A stretch of 12,719 nucleotides of DNA, from positions 1-12,719 of the forward strand of contig JAITAD010000038.1 in the NCBI GenBank assembly GCA_031284275.1. Reading direction: 5' to 3'. Under the pieces are notes generated by a model that was not told the DNA's origin, ran no database searches, and saw only the letters and a list, made by a program, of their open reading frames with translations. The stretch comes from Tannerellaceae bacterium (GTDB lineage: Bacteria; Bacteroidota; Bacteroidia; Bacteroidales; Tannerellaceae). Position numbers and translations under genes: made by a program. Shown one piece after another: positions 1-6,527 of this stretch; the first letter of the stretch is position 1; the number at the start of each line of letters is the position of its first letter.

Positions 1-48
1 ATGGAGGAGGGGGGGAAGTGAGTAACGGGTCGTAAAAAAGGTTGAGGG

Positions 49-1005
49 ATGAAGGGTTGGCGGGTGGTTTTGTTGGCGGTGCTGGCGTTGGAGGGGGGAG
101 TGTTCTTTGGCGGTACTGAGGCGGTGGGGCAGCAGAGCGGCGAGGTGGCTATCGGCAAGCAGAGCGGCGAGATGGTTGTCGGCAAGCAGAGCGGCGGGGT
201 GGCTGTCGGCAAGCAGAACGGCGAGGTGGCTGTCGGTAAGCGTAAGGGGTATAGCCTGAGAGTGGCTGTGGAATGGGGGACGAACAGTTTTTTCGGTGAC
301 CTCATCAAGCCTGAACAGATACGCGAATCCCAAAGCTCCGGCAATGATATGAATATCTATTACGGTGATGGGGCATTCTCGCATGACCAAACACTCCAAC
401 TTACTTATGTCGGCGTCAAACCGGAAATCTTCGTTCTGGATGGACAGATAGGTATCGCCGCCGGCCTTCGCTACTCATGGACGTCTACCCAACTCGGCTC
501 CGAAAGAAACTTTTTCTGGCGACGGCAAAATACAGATGCCGGAGTCCGAACGGACTATATTCATTTGCAGGGTATCCGGACGGATTATCATCTGATAGGT
601 GTCCCGCTGGAAATACGCTATTTCCCCGAACAGATAGACCGTCATATCCAACATTATCTCAAAGTGGGAACAGCGTTCAATTTCAGCGTAGCTCCCACCG
701 TATCGCCGGACTTTACTTCTCCCGAAATGCACAAGTACGCAGACGAGATAGCTTCTCAACTGCCGAAAACACGCACTTTCAGCGCATATACCTATGCCGC
801 CGTAGGGTGCAAGATAGGTAAGACTCACAACGGCCGTTGGTCGCCGTGGTGTAACGTCGAATTGCAGTATCCTTGCATACTCCATTCCGGACGTCCCTTC
901 GCCTTCGACTATAACGGCGTTTCCGCCATTGGGTTCCAAATCTCTTTCCAGATACCTGTCGGCATCAATATGCCGATAGGGTCTAAACACTACATCGCAG
1001 ACTAA
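49..1005 (+). CDS. Predicted outer-membrane beta-barrel protein with N-terminal 9-residue repeats
   Basis: 318 residues. An N-terminal signal peptide is visible: Lys/Arg near the start, a hydrophobic run at about residues 5-21, and a likely cleavage site around residues 25-28. Directly after it come four copies of a 9-residue unit of the form QSGEVAVGK (residues 29-64). The rest alternates short polar and aromatic-rich strands typical of small Bacteroidetes outer-membrane barrels (GLRYSW, HYLKVGTAFNFS, AIGFQISFQIPVGIN), without a motif that names a subfamily. It resembles the loose PorT/OMP beta-barrel group, so location in the outer membrane is inferred from fold-like features only. The start is the ATG before the signal peptide, with GAGGG just upstream. 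The lipoprotein gene follows after 14 nt, so the two are probably co-transcribed. Base use is odd: the first 192 nt have 94 G and 31 C, while the 3' part is C-rich. Confidence 0.72.
   Translation: MKGWRVVLLAVLALEGGVFFGGTEAVGQQSGEVAIGKQSGEMVVGKQSGGVAVGKQNGEVAVGKRKGYSLRVAVEWGTNSFFGDLIKPEQIRESQSSGNDMNIYYGDGAFSHDQTLQLTYVGVKPEIFVLDGQIGIAAGLRYSWTSTQLGSERNFFWRRQNTDAGVRTDYIHLQGIRTDYHLIGVPLEIRYFPEQIDRHIQHYLKVGTAFNFSVAPTVSPDFTSPEMHKYADEIASQLPKTRTFSAYTYAAVGCKIGKTHNGRWSPWCNVELQYPCILHSGRPFAFDYNGVSAIGFQISFQIPVGINMPIGSKHYIAD
133..240 (+). repeat. Four tandem copies of a 27-bp in-frame minisatellite
   Basis: Units are 133-159, 160-186, 187-213 and 214-240, each starting with CAG and ending AAG. They differ from each other by only a few bases and each encodes nine residues (Q-S/N-G-E/G-V/M-A/V-I/V-G-K). 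The array lies just after the signal peptide of the beta-barrel protein, so gain or loss of a unit keeps the reading frame and changes only the length of the mature N-terminal tail. Confidence 0.93.
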
Positions 1006-1019
1006 ACGGACGTACAACC

Positions 1020-1676
1020 ATGAAAAAGCTTTGTATCTTGCTCTCTGTCGCTACGCTGCTCTCTGCCTGCTATTATGACGAATCTCTTGACCGTACCGTC
1101 TTCATTCCCGACAAGGATGATCCCAACCTGCCGGCCTATACCGAATGGGGTTACAATTCTTTCGGCGCCCTTTACGAAAGGCAATATTTCTATTCTACGG
1201 GGTATATCGTTCCCTGCAAAATCCTGTATCGGCAGGATTCTCTTTCCGTCATGTTCCAAGGCGCCCTTGCCTACGAGGAAGCATCCCTCACTTTCACTTT
1301 CACTCCCATCGATACGGTTACCGGCCTTGCGCAGCCTGTCAATAGCCTTACCGATCTTGCCTGCCTCAACGGATATCGCATCGACTTGGCCAAGGATGCC
1401 TCAGTCGTCCTGAAAGTGGAAAGGTTTCAGGAGAATATGACATCAACGGTGTTGAAAAGCGATACCCTGAACGTACAGGAAGGCTATCTCCACGTCAAAC
1501 GTTACCAAGAGATATACGTGGACGATAGGTTCAGCCGCATCGTGCTCTCTGGCGAATTTGCGTTCAGCATCTTACGTGAGGATAATTTTGTGGAAGCGTT
1601 CAAATACGGTCGCTTTGACGTGGGCATATCGTCGGGCGACTTCTCATCCGTTCCGGCCGTTTCGCAGGGAGAGTGA
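1020..1676 (+). CDS. Predicted lipoprotein of unknown function
   Basis: 218 residues. The N-terminus is a lipoprotein signal: MKK, a hydrophobic core, then the lipobox LSAC with the acylated cysteine at residue 17 followed by YYDES. The mature protein is rich in beta-strand and aromatic residues, with an acidic stretch FIPDKDDPN near residues 27-35 and a C-terminal part (LHVKRYQEIYVDDRF through KYGRFDVGI) that looks like a compact beta-sandwich ending. I recognise no enzymatic motif and do not assign a family. It follows the beta-barrel gene by 14 nt with no promoter in the gap, so it is likely the second gene of that operon, and the two products may sit together at the outer membrane (inference). 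Its stop codon lies 4 nt from the stop of the convergent sirtuin gene. Confidence 0.8.
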   Translation: MKKLCILLSVATLLSACYYDESLDRTVFIPDKDDPNLPAYTEWGYNSFGALYERQYFYSTGYIVPCKILYRQDSLSVMFQGALAYEEASLTFTFTPIDTVTGLAQPVNSLTDLACLNGYRIDLAKDASVVLKVERFQENMTSTVLKSDTLNVQEGYLHVKRYQEIYVDDRFSRIVLSGEFAFSILREDNFVEAFKYGRFDVGISSGDFSSVPAVSQGE

Positions 1677-1680
1677 GCGC

Positions 1681-2376
1681 CTACAGGTAAGTGTTCAACC
1701 GGTGGGCTAACAGGCGTACGCCTTCCGTCGCCGGAGCGGCGATGTAGGTGACGCGGCGGTAAGGGGTGGATACCGGTTGCGGGTCGATGAGGAAGACGGG
1801 CGCCTCTGCCGGCGCATGGTGCAGCAGTCCTGCCGCCGGATAGACGGCCAGCGAGGTACCGACCACGGCGAGGATGTCCGCTTCGTGCGTGATGGCTGCC
1901 GCCTCGTTGATGAGCGGCACGTTTTCGTTGAACCAGACGATGAAGGGCCGTAACTGTACTCCGTTCGCATCCGTATCGCCTACGTGGATATCGGGGTCGT
2001 CGGCCGAAAGTTCATAGACGGTGTCGGGGTCATTGACGGGACGTACTTTCATCAGCTCCCCATGCAGGTGGAGGACGCTGGTACTTCCCGCCCGTTCATG
2101 CAGGTTATCGACGTTTTGGGTAATGATACGTACGTCGAAGTCCTTTTCCAATGCCGCCAGCCCGTAGTGTCCTGCGTTAGGCCGGGCTTTCAGCAGTTCC
2201 CTCCGCCGCACATTGTAAAAATCCAATACCAACTCCGGATTAGCCCGAAAACCTTCCGGCGTGGCGACGTCTTCTACCTTGAAATTGTTCCACAAACCGT
2301 TGGAATCGCGAAAAGTGGCAATACCGCTCTCAGCGCTCATCCCCGCTCCGGTCAGCACTACCAATCTCTTTTTCAT
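1681..2376 (-). CDS. cobB: NAD-dependent protein deacylase, sirtuin class III (CobB/SIRT5 type)
   Basis: 231 residues. Sirtuins remove acyl groups from lysines using NAD and release nicotinamide and O-acyl-ADP-ribose. Visible motifs: GAGMSAESGIATFRD (residues 10-24, NAD pocket), TQNVDNLHERAG (86-97), HLHG with the presumed catalytic His105, and GTSLAVYPAAG (173-183). FYNVRR carries Tyr54 and Arg57, matching the Y-x-x-R pair that in CobB and SIRT5 selects succinyl or malonyl lysine, so desuccinylase activity is plausible. The protein contains no cysteine at all, so the usual four-Cys zinc site is absent; the segment between HLHG and LRPFIVWFNE is short and acidic instead. The start is the ATG giving MKKRLV at the conserved Rossmann strand; a longer in-frame extension would overlap the upstream gene and is basic and unlike a sirtuin. 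The upstream gene ends 11 nt before the start, implying one transcript. Confidence 0.93.
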   Translation of the reverse strand: MKKRLVVLTGAGMSAESGIATFRDSNGLWNNFKVEDVATPEGFRANPELVLDFYNVRRRELLKARPNAGHYGLAALEKDFDVRIITQNVDNLHERAGSTSVLHLHGELMKVRPVNDPDTVYELSADDPDIHVGDTDANGVQLRPFIVWFNENVPLINEAAAITHEADILAVVGTSLAVYPAAGLLHHAPAEAPVFLIDPQPVSTPYRRVTYIAAPATEGVRLLAHRLNTYL

Positions 2377-2387
2377 GGAGAGGGTTG

Positions 2388-2999
2388 TCAATCTTTTTTG
2401 TTCTTTTTGGCCGTGCGGCGGCTCTCGCTGCGGGCGAGTACGAGGACGGTGTAAACGAAGTCGGTGAGCCATTTTTCGGAGAAGCCAAGCGTTTCGGCGT
2501 ATTTACGGATGCGCCATGCGGCTTTCTGGGCAGCTACATCTTTCCACTCCTGCCTGTTGAGGATGTCATGGACGACTTTCCCCGTTTCTCTGCGCAGCCA
2601 TCGTTTAATTAACATGGAGAAACGGAACTTCCAACTTCCCAAAGTGTCGAGGAACGAAAAAAACTCGTTGCAGAGTCCTTGAAATTGGACGAAATAAGGT
2701 TGTATGTGCATCTGTGACTTGCACATCCGCTTGATGGAGGCGTCAATGTCCTTGAAAAAGTCTTCGTCCAATCCGTAATCGGCCATGATGACCTTTCGTG
2801 CGCGCGTGCGCTCGGCCAGCCCCGGCTTGTTATTCTGGGTGGGAATCTTGAGTACGCGCTTGAAGAGCGCCATGTCGGGCACCATATTGAGGTTGGTCAC
2901 GCCAAGGTTGGCCGCCATAACCGCTTGACAGTAAACGCGTAATATAGTAACGAACTCCTCTACGGACAATTCTTTTGCGGATGATTGCCTTTTACCCAT
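2388..2999 (-). CDS. Unrecognised basic cytoplasmic protein, cotranscribed with sirtuin
   Basis: 203 residues from the ATG giving MGKRQSSAKELSVEEF. No signal peptide or membrane segment is visible. It looks helical, with many Lys and Arg, a phrase NLNMVPDMALFKRVLKIPTQN around residues 38-58, a middle part with several aromatics (FVQFQGLCNEFFSFLD), and a very basic tail (SESRRTAKKNKKD). I do not recognise a named domain. An in-frame extension upstream to 3203 would run into the decarboxylase gene on the other strand and across the promoter region, so the shorter start is preferred. A good -7 box (TACCTTTG read on the minus strand, 3044-3051) sits about 45 nt upstream. The sirtuin start lies 11 nt downstream, so this is the first gene of a two-gene operon; the pairing may mean a substrate or partner relation, but nothing in the sequence proves it. 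Confidence 0.82.
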   Translation of the reverse strand: MGKRQSSAKELSVEEFVTILRVYCQAVMAANLGVTNLNMVPDMALFKRVLKIPTQNNKPGLAERTRARKVIMADYGLDEDFFKDIDASIKRMCKSQMHIQPYFVQFQGLCNEFFSFLDTLGSWKFRFSMLIKRWLRRETGKVVHDILNRQEWKDVAAQKAAWRIRKYAETLGFSEKWLTDFVYTVLVLARSESRRTAKKNKKD

Positions 3000-3043
3000 C
3001 GCTCTTTCGTTGTAAAGTAAATATGATCTCTGAAATCGGGGAA

Positions 3044-3051
3044 CAAAGGTA
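3044..3051 (-). promoter_or_regulatory. -7 box of the minus-strand operon (unknown gene plus sirtuin)
   Basis: Read on the minus strand this is TACCTTTG, an exact match to the Bacteroidetes -7 consensus TAnnTTTG, about 45 nt upstream of the ATG at 2999. No clear TTTG lies at the expected -33 distance; the nearest is a TTTA about 13 nt upstream. The site shares a 106-bp intergenic region with the divergent decarboxylase gene. Confidence 0.55.
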
Positions 3052-3073
3052 GACTTTTTAGGGGTAAAGTCTG

Positions 3074-3081
3074 TTACTTTG
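3074..3081 (+). promoter_or_regulatory. Candidate -7 box of the UDP-glucuronate decarboxylase gene
   Basis: TTACTTTG matches TAnnTTTG at all but the second base and lies 25 nt before the ATG, which would leave a leader of about 18 nt. The -33 element is weak: only a T-rich stretch (about 3055-3059) lies upstream. Position relative to the gene is the main support. Confidence 0.4.
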
Positions 3082-3105
3082 CAGCCTGACGGATAAGCAG
3101 AAATT

Positions 3106-4050
3106 ATGAAGCAGATTTTGGTAACGGGAGGGGCAGGGTTCATCGGGTCGAATCTGTGCGAGCGGTTGCTGGCAGAGGGGCATGGAGTGATATGCCTGGA
3201 CAACTATTTCACGGGACGAAAGCGGAACATATCGCATCTCATGTCTCATCCGTACTTTGAAGTGGTGCGCCATGACGTCACGTTTCCCTACTATGTGGAG
3301 GTGGACAGGATATTCAACCTCGCCTGCCCCGCCTCCCCGATACATTACCAATTCGATCCGGTCAGTACGGTAAAGACGTCCATTTCCGGGGCTATCAACA
3401 TGTTGGGTCTGGCCAAGCGCGTGCATGCACGTATCCTTCAAGCTTCGACCAGCGAGGTGTATGGCGATCCCGCCGTCCATCCGCAGGTGGAGAGCTATTG
3501 GGGGAACGTCAATCCGATAGGCATCCGTTCCTGTTACGACGAGGGAAAACGTTGCGCCGAAACCCTTTTCATGGACTACCACCGTCAGCATGGCGTAGAC
3601 GTGCGTATCGTCCGTATCTTCAACACTTACGGGCCTCGTATGCGTCCTGACGACGGCAGGGTCGTCTCCAATTTCATCATGCAGGCGTTACGCGGCGAAG
3701 ATTTGACGGTCTACGGCGACGGGTCTCAGACGCGCAGTTTCCAGTTTGTGGATGATCTCATAGAAGGTATGATGCGGATGATGGACACGGAGGGGTTCGT
3801 CGGCCCCGTCAATATCGGCAATCCCACGGAGTTCACCATGTTGGAGTTGGCGGAAACGGTCATTCGGCTGACAGGCTCGAAATCCCACATCGCATATCGT
3901 CCGCTTCCCGCCGACGACCCCCGTCATCGCCGTCCCGATATCAGCCTCGCCCACAGCCGTCTGGGCGGTTGGCAGCCACAGGTCGCCCTGGAAACCGGCC
4001 TTGCCCCCACCATTGCGTATTTCCGGCAAATATTGGCCGAAGGCCGGTGA
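3106..4050 (+). CDS. uxs: UDP-glucuronate decarboxylase (UDP-xylose synthase), extended SDR family
   Basis: 314 residues, full length for the bacterial family. The enzyme oxidises UDP-glucuronate at C4 with bound NAD, loses CO2 and reduces the product to UDP-xylose in the cytoplasm. Motifs seen: the NAD-binding GGAGFIG (residues 8-14), [10 protein letters not shown] (32-41), the [10 protein letters not shown] segment typical of this subfamily (73-82), STSEVYGDP (114-122), and the catalytic pair Tyr144 and Lys148 in [25 protein letters not shown] (171-190) and [15 protein letters not shown] follow as in UXS proteins. The ATG directly precedes the first beta strand. It stands alone, divergent from the sirtuin operon and followed by a separate promoter. 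UDP-xylose suggests xylose in a surface polysaccharide or glycoprotein, but no glycosyltransferase is present here. The 5' end is strikingly G-rich and the 3' end C-rich. Confidence 0.94.
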   Translation: MKQILVTGGAGFIGSNLCERLLAEGHGVICLDNYFTGRKRNISHLMSHPYFEVVRHDVTFPYYVEVDRIFNLACPASPIHYQFDPVSTVKTSISGAINMLGLAKRVHARILQASTSEVYGDPAVHPQVESYWGNVNPIGIRSCYDEGKRCAETLFMDYHRQHGVDVRIVRIFNTYGPRMRPDDGRVVSNFIMQALRGEDLTVYGDGSQTRSFQFVDDLIEGMMRMMDTEGFVGPVNIGNPTEFTMLELAETVIRLTGSKSHIAYRPLPADDPRHRRPDISLAHSRLGGWQPQVALETGLAPTIAYFRQILAEGR

Positions 4051-4069
4051 AAGGAAAAGAGGAAAGTTT

Positions 4070-4100
4070 TTTGTTGTGTGAATACAATTAACTACATTTG
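4070..4100 (+). promoter_or_regulatory. Bacteroidetes-type promoter of the beta-helix protein gene
   Basis: TTTG at 4070-4073, a 19-nt spacer, then TACATTTG at 4093-4100 match both the -33 and -7 consensus elements at the expected spacing. Transcription would start near 4107 and leave an untranslated leader of about 110 nt before the ATG at 4221. This is the best plus-strand promoter in the window. Confidence 0.75.
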
Positions 4101-4153
4101 CCACATGCACATAAAACGTGCGGAAAGCATGGGAAGAGGTGTGATGCAGGTAT

Positions 4154-4201
4154 GAGAGCGGTAGAGAAGAAGTGGATAGGAGAGCGGTAGAAAAGAAGTG
4201 G
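4154..4201 (+). repeat. Direct repeat of a 22-bp unit in the 5' leader
   Basis: Two copies of GAGAGCGGTAGA(g/a)AAGAAGTGG at 4154-4175 and 4180-4201 differ at one base and are spaced by ATAG (26-bp period). They lie in the predicted leader of the beta-helix gene, 20 to 67 nt before its ATG. The unit is purine-rich and has no obvious self-complementarity. Confidence 0.9.
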
Positions 4202-4220
4202 GCATAAGAGAAGCAGAGAT

Positions 4221-6527
4221 ATGACAGGGAAGTATTTGTGGGCGCTTCTGGGGCTGTTGGGAAGTCTGACGGGGACGGCGAAGACGTATCATTACGTGGC
4301 AACATGGGGGGATAATGCGGCGGCCGGAACGTCATGGGCAGCGCCTCTGAAGACTTTCGAAGTTGCATTGGAACGGGCGCAATCGGGAGATATTATCCTG
4401 CTTAGCGAGGGCCGTTTTCTTACCGATACCGCATCTTTCGTGATACGTACAGACCTGACCGTCATCGGCGGTTACGCCGGTACGGAAAGCGAAGACGACG
4501 ATCCCACAGGGACGAAGCCTACGGAACTCCTACCTTCCGAGATATTCCGTCACCGCGTCCTGCGTATCGGGACGTATGAAACGCCGAATATCAAGGTGCT
4601 TCTCCGCAACCTGACCATTATGGGCGGAGATGCTACGGACGACGTGCCGGTACGCCGTGGCGGCGGTATCTACAATTACGCCGATACGGAATTGCGTGAT
4701 GTGCAGGTCGTAAATAACATCGCTTGTCAGGGCCTATACCTCACGACGGCCGACAATGCGGAGGCTTTCGGCGGCGGTATCTATAATGATATGGGTCGTT
4801 TGACCCTTAGCGGAAAGACAACCGTCGCTTCCAACACGGCATCCCACGTCGCTGCCGCAACAGGGTATGGCGGGGGTATTTACAGTGACGGCGTCCTGAC
4901 CATTTCCGACGCATCAACCGTCCTGATTGCAGAAAACGTGGCTTCACTGGAGGCGCCGACGGGTTTCGGCGGCGGCATTTACAACAAACGGATACTTAAT
5001 ATCCGAGGCGGAGCGAATATTCGAGAGAATATTGCCAGTAAGGGCAGTACGAGTGGGACAATACCATACATAACGGAAGGTTTCGGCGGTTTCGGGGGCG
5101 GCATAGCGAATCATGGAGAAGAAGCCATAGCAACGATATACAATGCCGTTATATACGAGAATTATGCCACCTACAATATCAACAACGGGTTTCCGGCGCA
5201 TGGCGGCGGTATCCATAACGATGATGGCGGGCAACTCTCGGTACTTTTTCCGAGCGTTGTACGCAACAACGTGGCGACGACAGGTATAGGCGTCGGATGT
5301 GGCGGCGGTATCAGTTCCATCCGCTCGGGCAGTAAGCTGATGCTGACCGCTACCGTGGAGAACAACACGGCGATATCCAACGTGCACAACAGTTCCGATG
5401 CTTTCGGCGGCGGTATCTTCTGCGGTGATGCCATGGTGTCGGAAGCCTCTTTCCTTACCTCCGAACGCAGTGCGGTGATATATAACAATGTGGCGACGAC
5501 GGGAAGCGGCAAGGTGTTCGAACAGGGCGTCTACCCTGACCTGACCCATACAGTGACGCTGAATCCGTCCCCCTATGTCTTCATGTTCCCCGTATCGGGC
5601 AGCTACGAGATACCCGACGGGGGCGATTTCACCGTGCTTTTTAATATTAATCTCGGTTCGTCTATCGGCAGATTGGGGCTTCTTGTGAATGATTCTTCGG
5701 TTTGGTTTCCCGAAAAAAACGCTTCTAACCCCATTACCGTCCCTTATCTGAAAAATATCAGGGAAGACAAGTCTTACACGGCAGCTTTCTTCGCCAGTGT
5801 CATTGTCGGTGAGACGGAGTTTGTGAAAACGGAGATTCCCGCAGGAACGCACGATATCCGTATGGATAAGCCTTTTGAGTTTATTTTTACCGTAGCCGAA
5901 GGCCGTCGTGACTTCGTCAAGGTGGATGTAGACGGAAAAATGTACGAAGCGGAAGCGCTTGGCGGCGGGAAGTACCGTTACATACTGTCTTTGACGAAAG
6001 ACGTCGTGTGGATCAAGCCTACACTAACGCCCATTTTCACCCTCTCTTTCGATGCTCCGTCGGGCGTCGCCATTTTTTTTCGCGGGCTGGCGCTGAACAA
6101 TCCTGCCGTGCCGTTGGACTTTGCCGTAGGTGATGTCCCGAGTTTCGTGATTGACTTCCAAAACACCGTCGGACTGAAAGAGATTTACGTCAATGGTAAG
6201 TTGTGCGATAATTTACGTTGGTTGAGCGGTACCAAGTACGATCTTACCTTGCCTCCTATCACCGAGAATCTGTCCGTCAGAGTCCGGCTTGTCGTAAGCG
6301 GCGGCTTGTCCGTCGCCGCTCCCTCTCCCTCAGGCGAGATACGCCTTACGGCGTCCGCACAGGGGTTGAAGGTAGAGACATCGGAAGCGCAGGCGATATC
6401 CGTCTATGCCCTGACGGGTCAGTTGAAGGTGAAACAGACAGTGCGCGGAACGGCTTTTGTCCCCCTCACGAAAGGTATCTACATCGTGAAAGCCGGCGAA
6501 CAGGTGAACAGGGTAATGGTGCGCTAA
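4221..6527 (+). CDS. Secreted beta-helix surface protein with GGGI repeats and type IX sorting domain
   Basis: 768 residues. A signal peptide covers about residues 1-20 (cleavage after GTA). Residues 22-80 (YHYVATWGDNAAAGTSWA, SGDIILLSEGRF) look like the first turns of a pectin-lyase-like right-handed beta-helix. Eight GGGI motifs follow, beginning at residues 147, 184, 217, 250, 292, 328, 361 and 396, mostly GGGIYN or close variants. Each repeat also carries a strand ending in N-x-A (VVNNIA, VASNTA, IAENVA, IRENIA, IYENYA, VRNNVA, VENNTA, IYNNVA). Residues about 445-695 form beta-sandwich-like modules. The last 65 residues (ISVYALTGQL, KGIYIVKAGE, NRVMVR) fit the type A sorting domain of T9SS, so the product is probably carried across the outer membrane and anchored or released. 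No catalytic residues are recognisable, so adhesin or structural roles are as likely as a polysaccharide lyase. Its stop overlaps that of mltG. Confidence 0.88.
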   Translation: MTGKYLWALLGLLGSLTGTAKTYHYVATWGDNAAAGTSWAAPLKTFEVALERAQSGDIILLSEGRFLTDTASFVIRTDLTVIGGYAGTESEDDDPTGTKPTELLPSEIFRHRVLRIGTYETPNIKVLLRNLTIMGGDATDDVPVRRGGGIYNYADTELRDVQVVNNIACQGLYLTTADNAEAFGGGIYNDMGRLTLSGKTTVASNTASHVAAATGYGGGIYSDGVLTISDASTVLIAENVASLEAPTGFGGGIYNKRILNIRGGANIRENIASKGSTSGTIPYITEGFGGFGGGIANHGEEAIATIYNAVIYENYATYNINNGFPAHGGGIHNDDGGQLSVLFPSVVRNNVATTGIGVGCGGGISSIRSGSKLMLTATVENNTAISNVHNSSDAFGGGIFCGDAMVSEASFLTSERSAVIYNNVATTGSGKVFEQGVYPDLTHTVTLNPSPYVFMFPVSGSYEIPDGGDFTVLFNINLGSSIGRLGLLVNDSSVWFPEKNASNPITVPYLKNIREDKSYTAAFFASVIVGETEFVKTEIPAGTHDIRMDKPFEFIFTVAEGRRDFVKVDVDGKMYEAEALGGGKYRYILSLTKDVVWIKPTLTPIFTLSFDAPSGVAIFFRGLALNNPAVPLDFAVGDVPSFVIDFQNTVGLKEIYVNGKLCDNLRWLSGTKYDLTLPPITENLSVRVRLVVSGGLSVAAPSPSGEIRLTASAQGLKVETSEAQAISVYALTGQLKVKQTVRGTAFVPLTKGIYIVKAGEQVNRVMVR

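Noticed and set aside
1..48. Possible tail of an upstream gene at the left edge
   Set aside because: All three plus frames meet a stop within the first 36 nt, and the G-rich stretch is too short to assign to any gene.
475..1017. 180-codon open frame antisense to the beta-barrel gene
   Set aside because: No recognisable features, and the sense frame has a signal peptide and a coherent barrel pattern.
4034..4075. Possible terminator after the decarboxylase gene (GGCC-GAA-GGCC and a later T run)
   Set aside because: The stem is only 4 bp, lies inside the coding end, and the T run is about 20 nt away and forms part of the next promoter.
4105..4155. A 16-codon reading frame in the leader of the beta-helix gene, starting near the predicted transcript start
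   Set aside because: It would start at or before the predicted 5' end, has no ribosome site, and shows no coding character; it is likely chance.
4944..5852. Long open frame of about 300 codons antisense to the beta-helix gene
   Set aside because: It is explained by the repetitive GC-biased third positions of the sense gene; its product is Arg/His-rich with no domain and no promoter or start signal.
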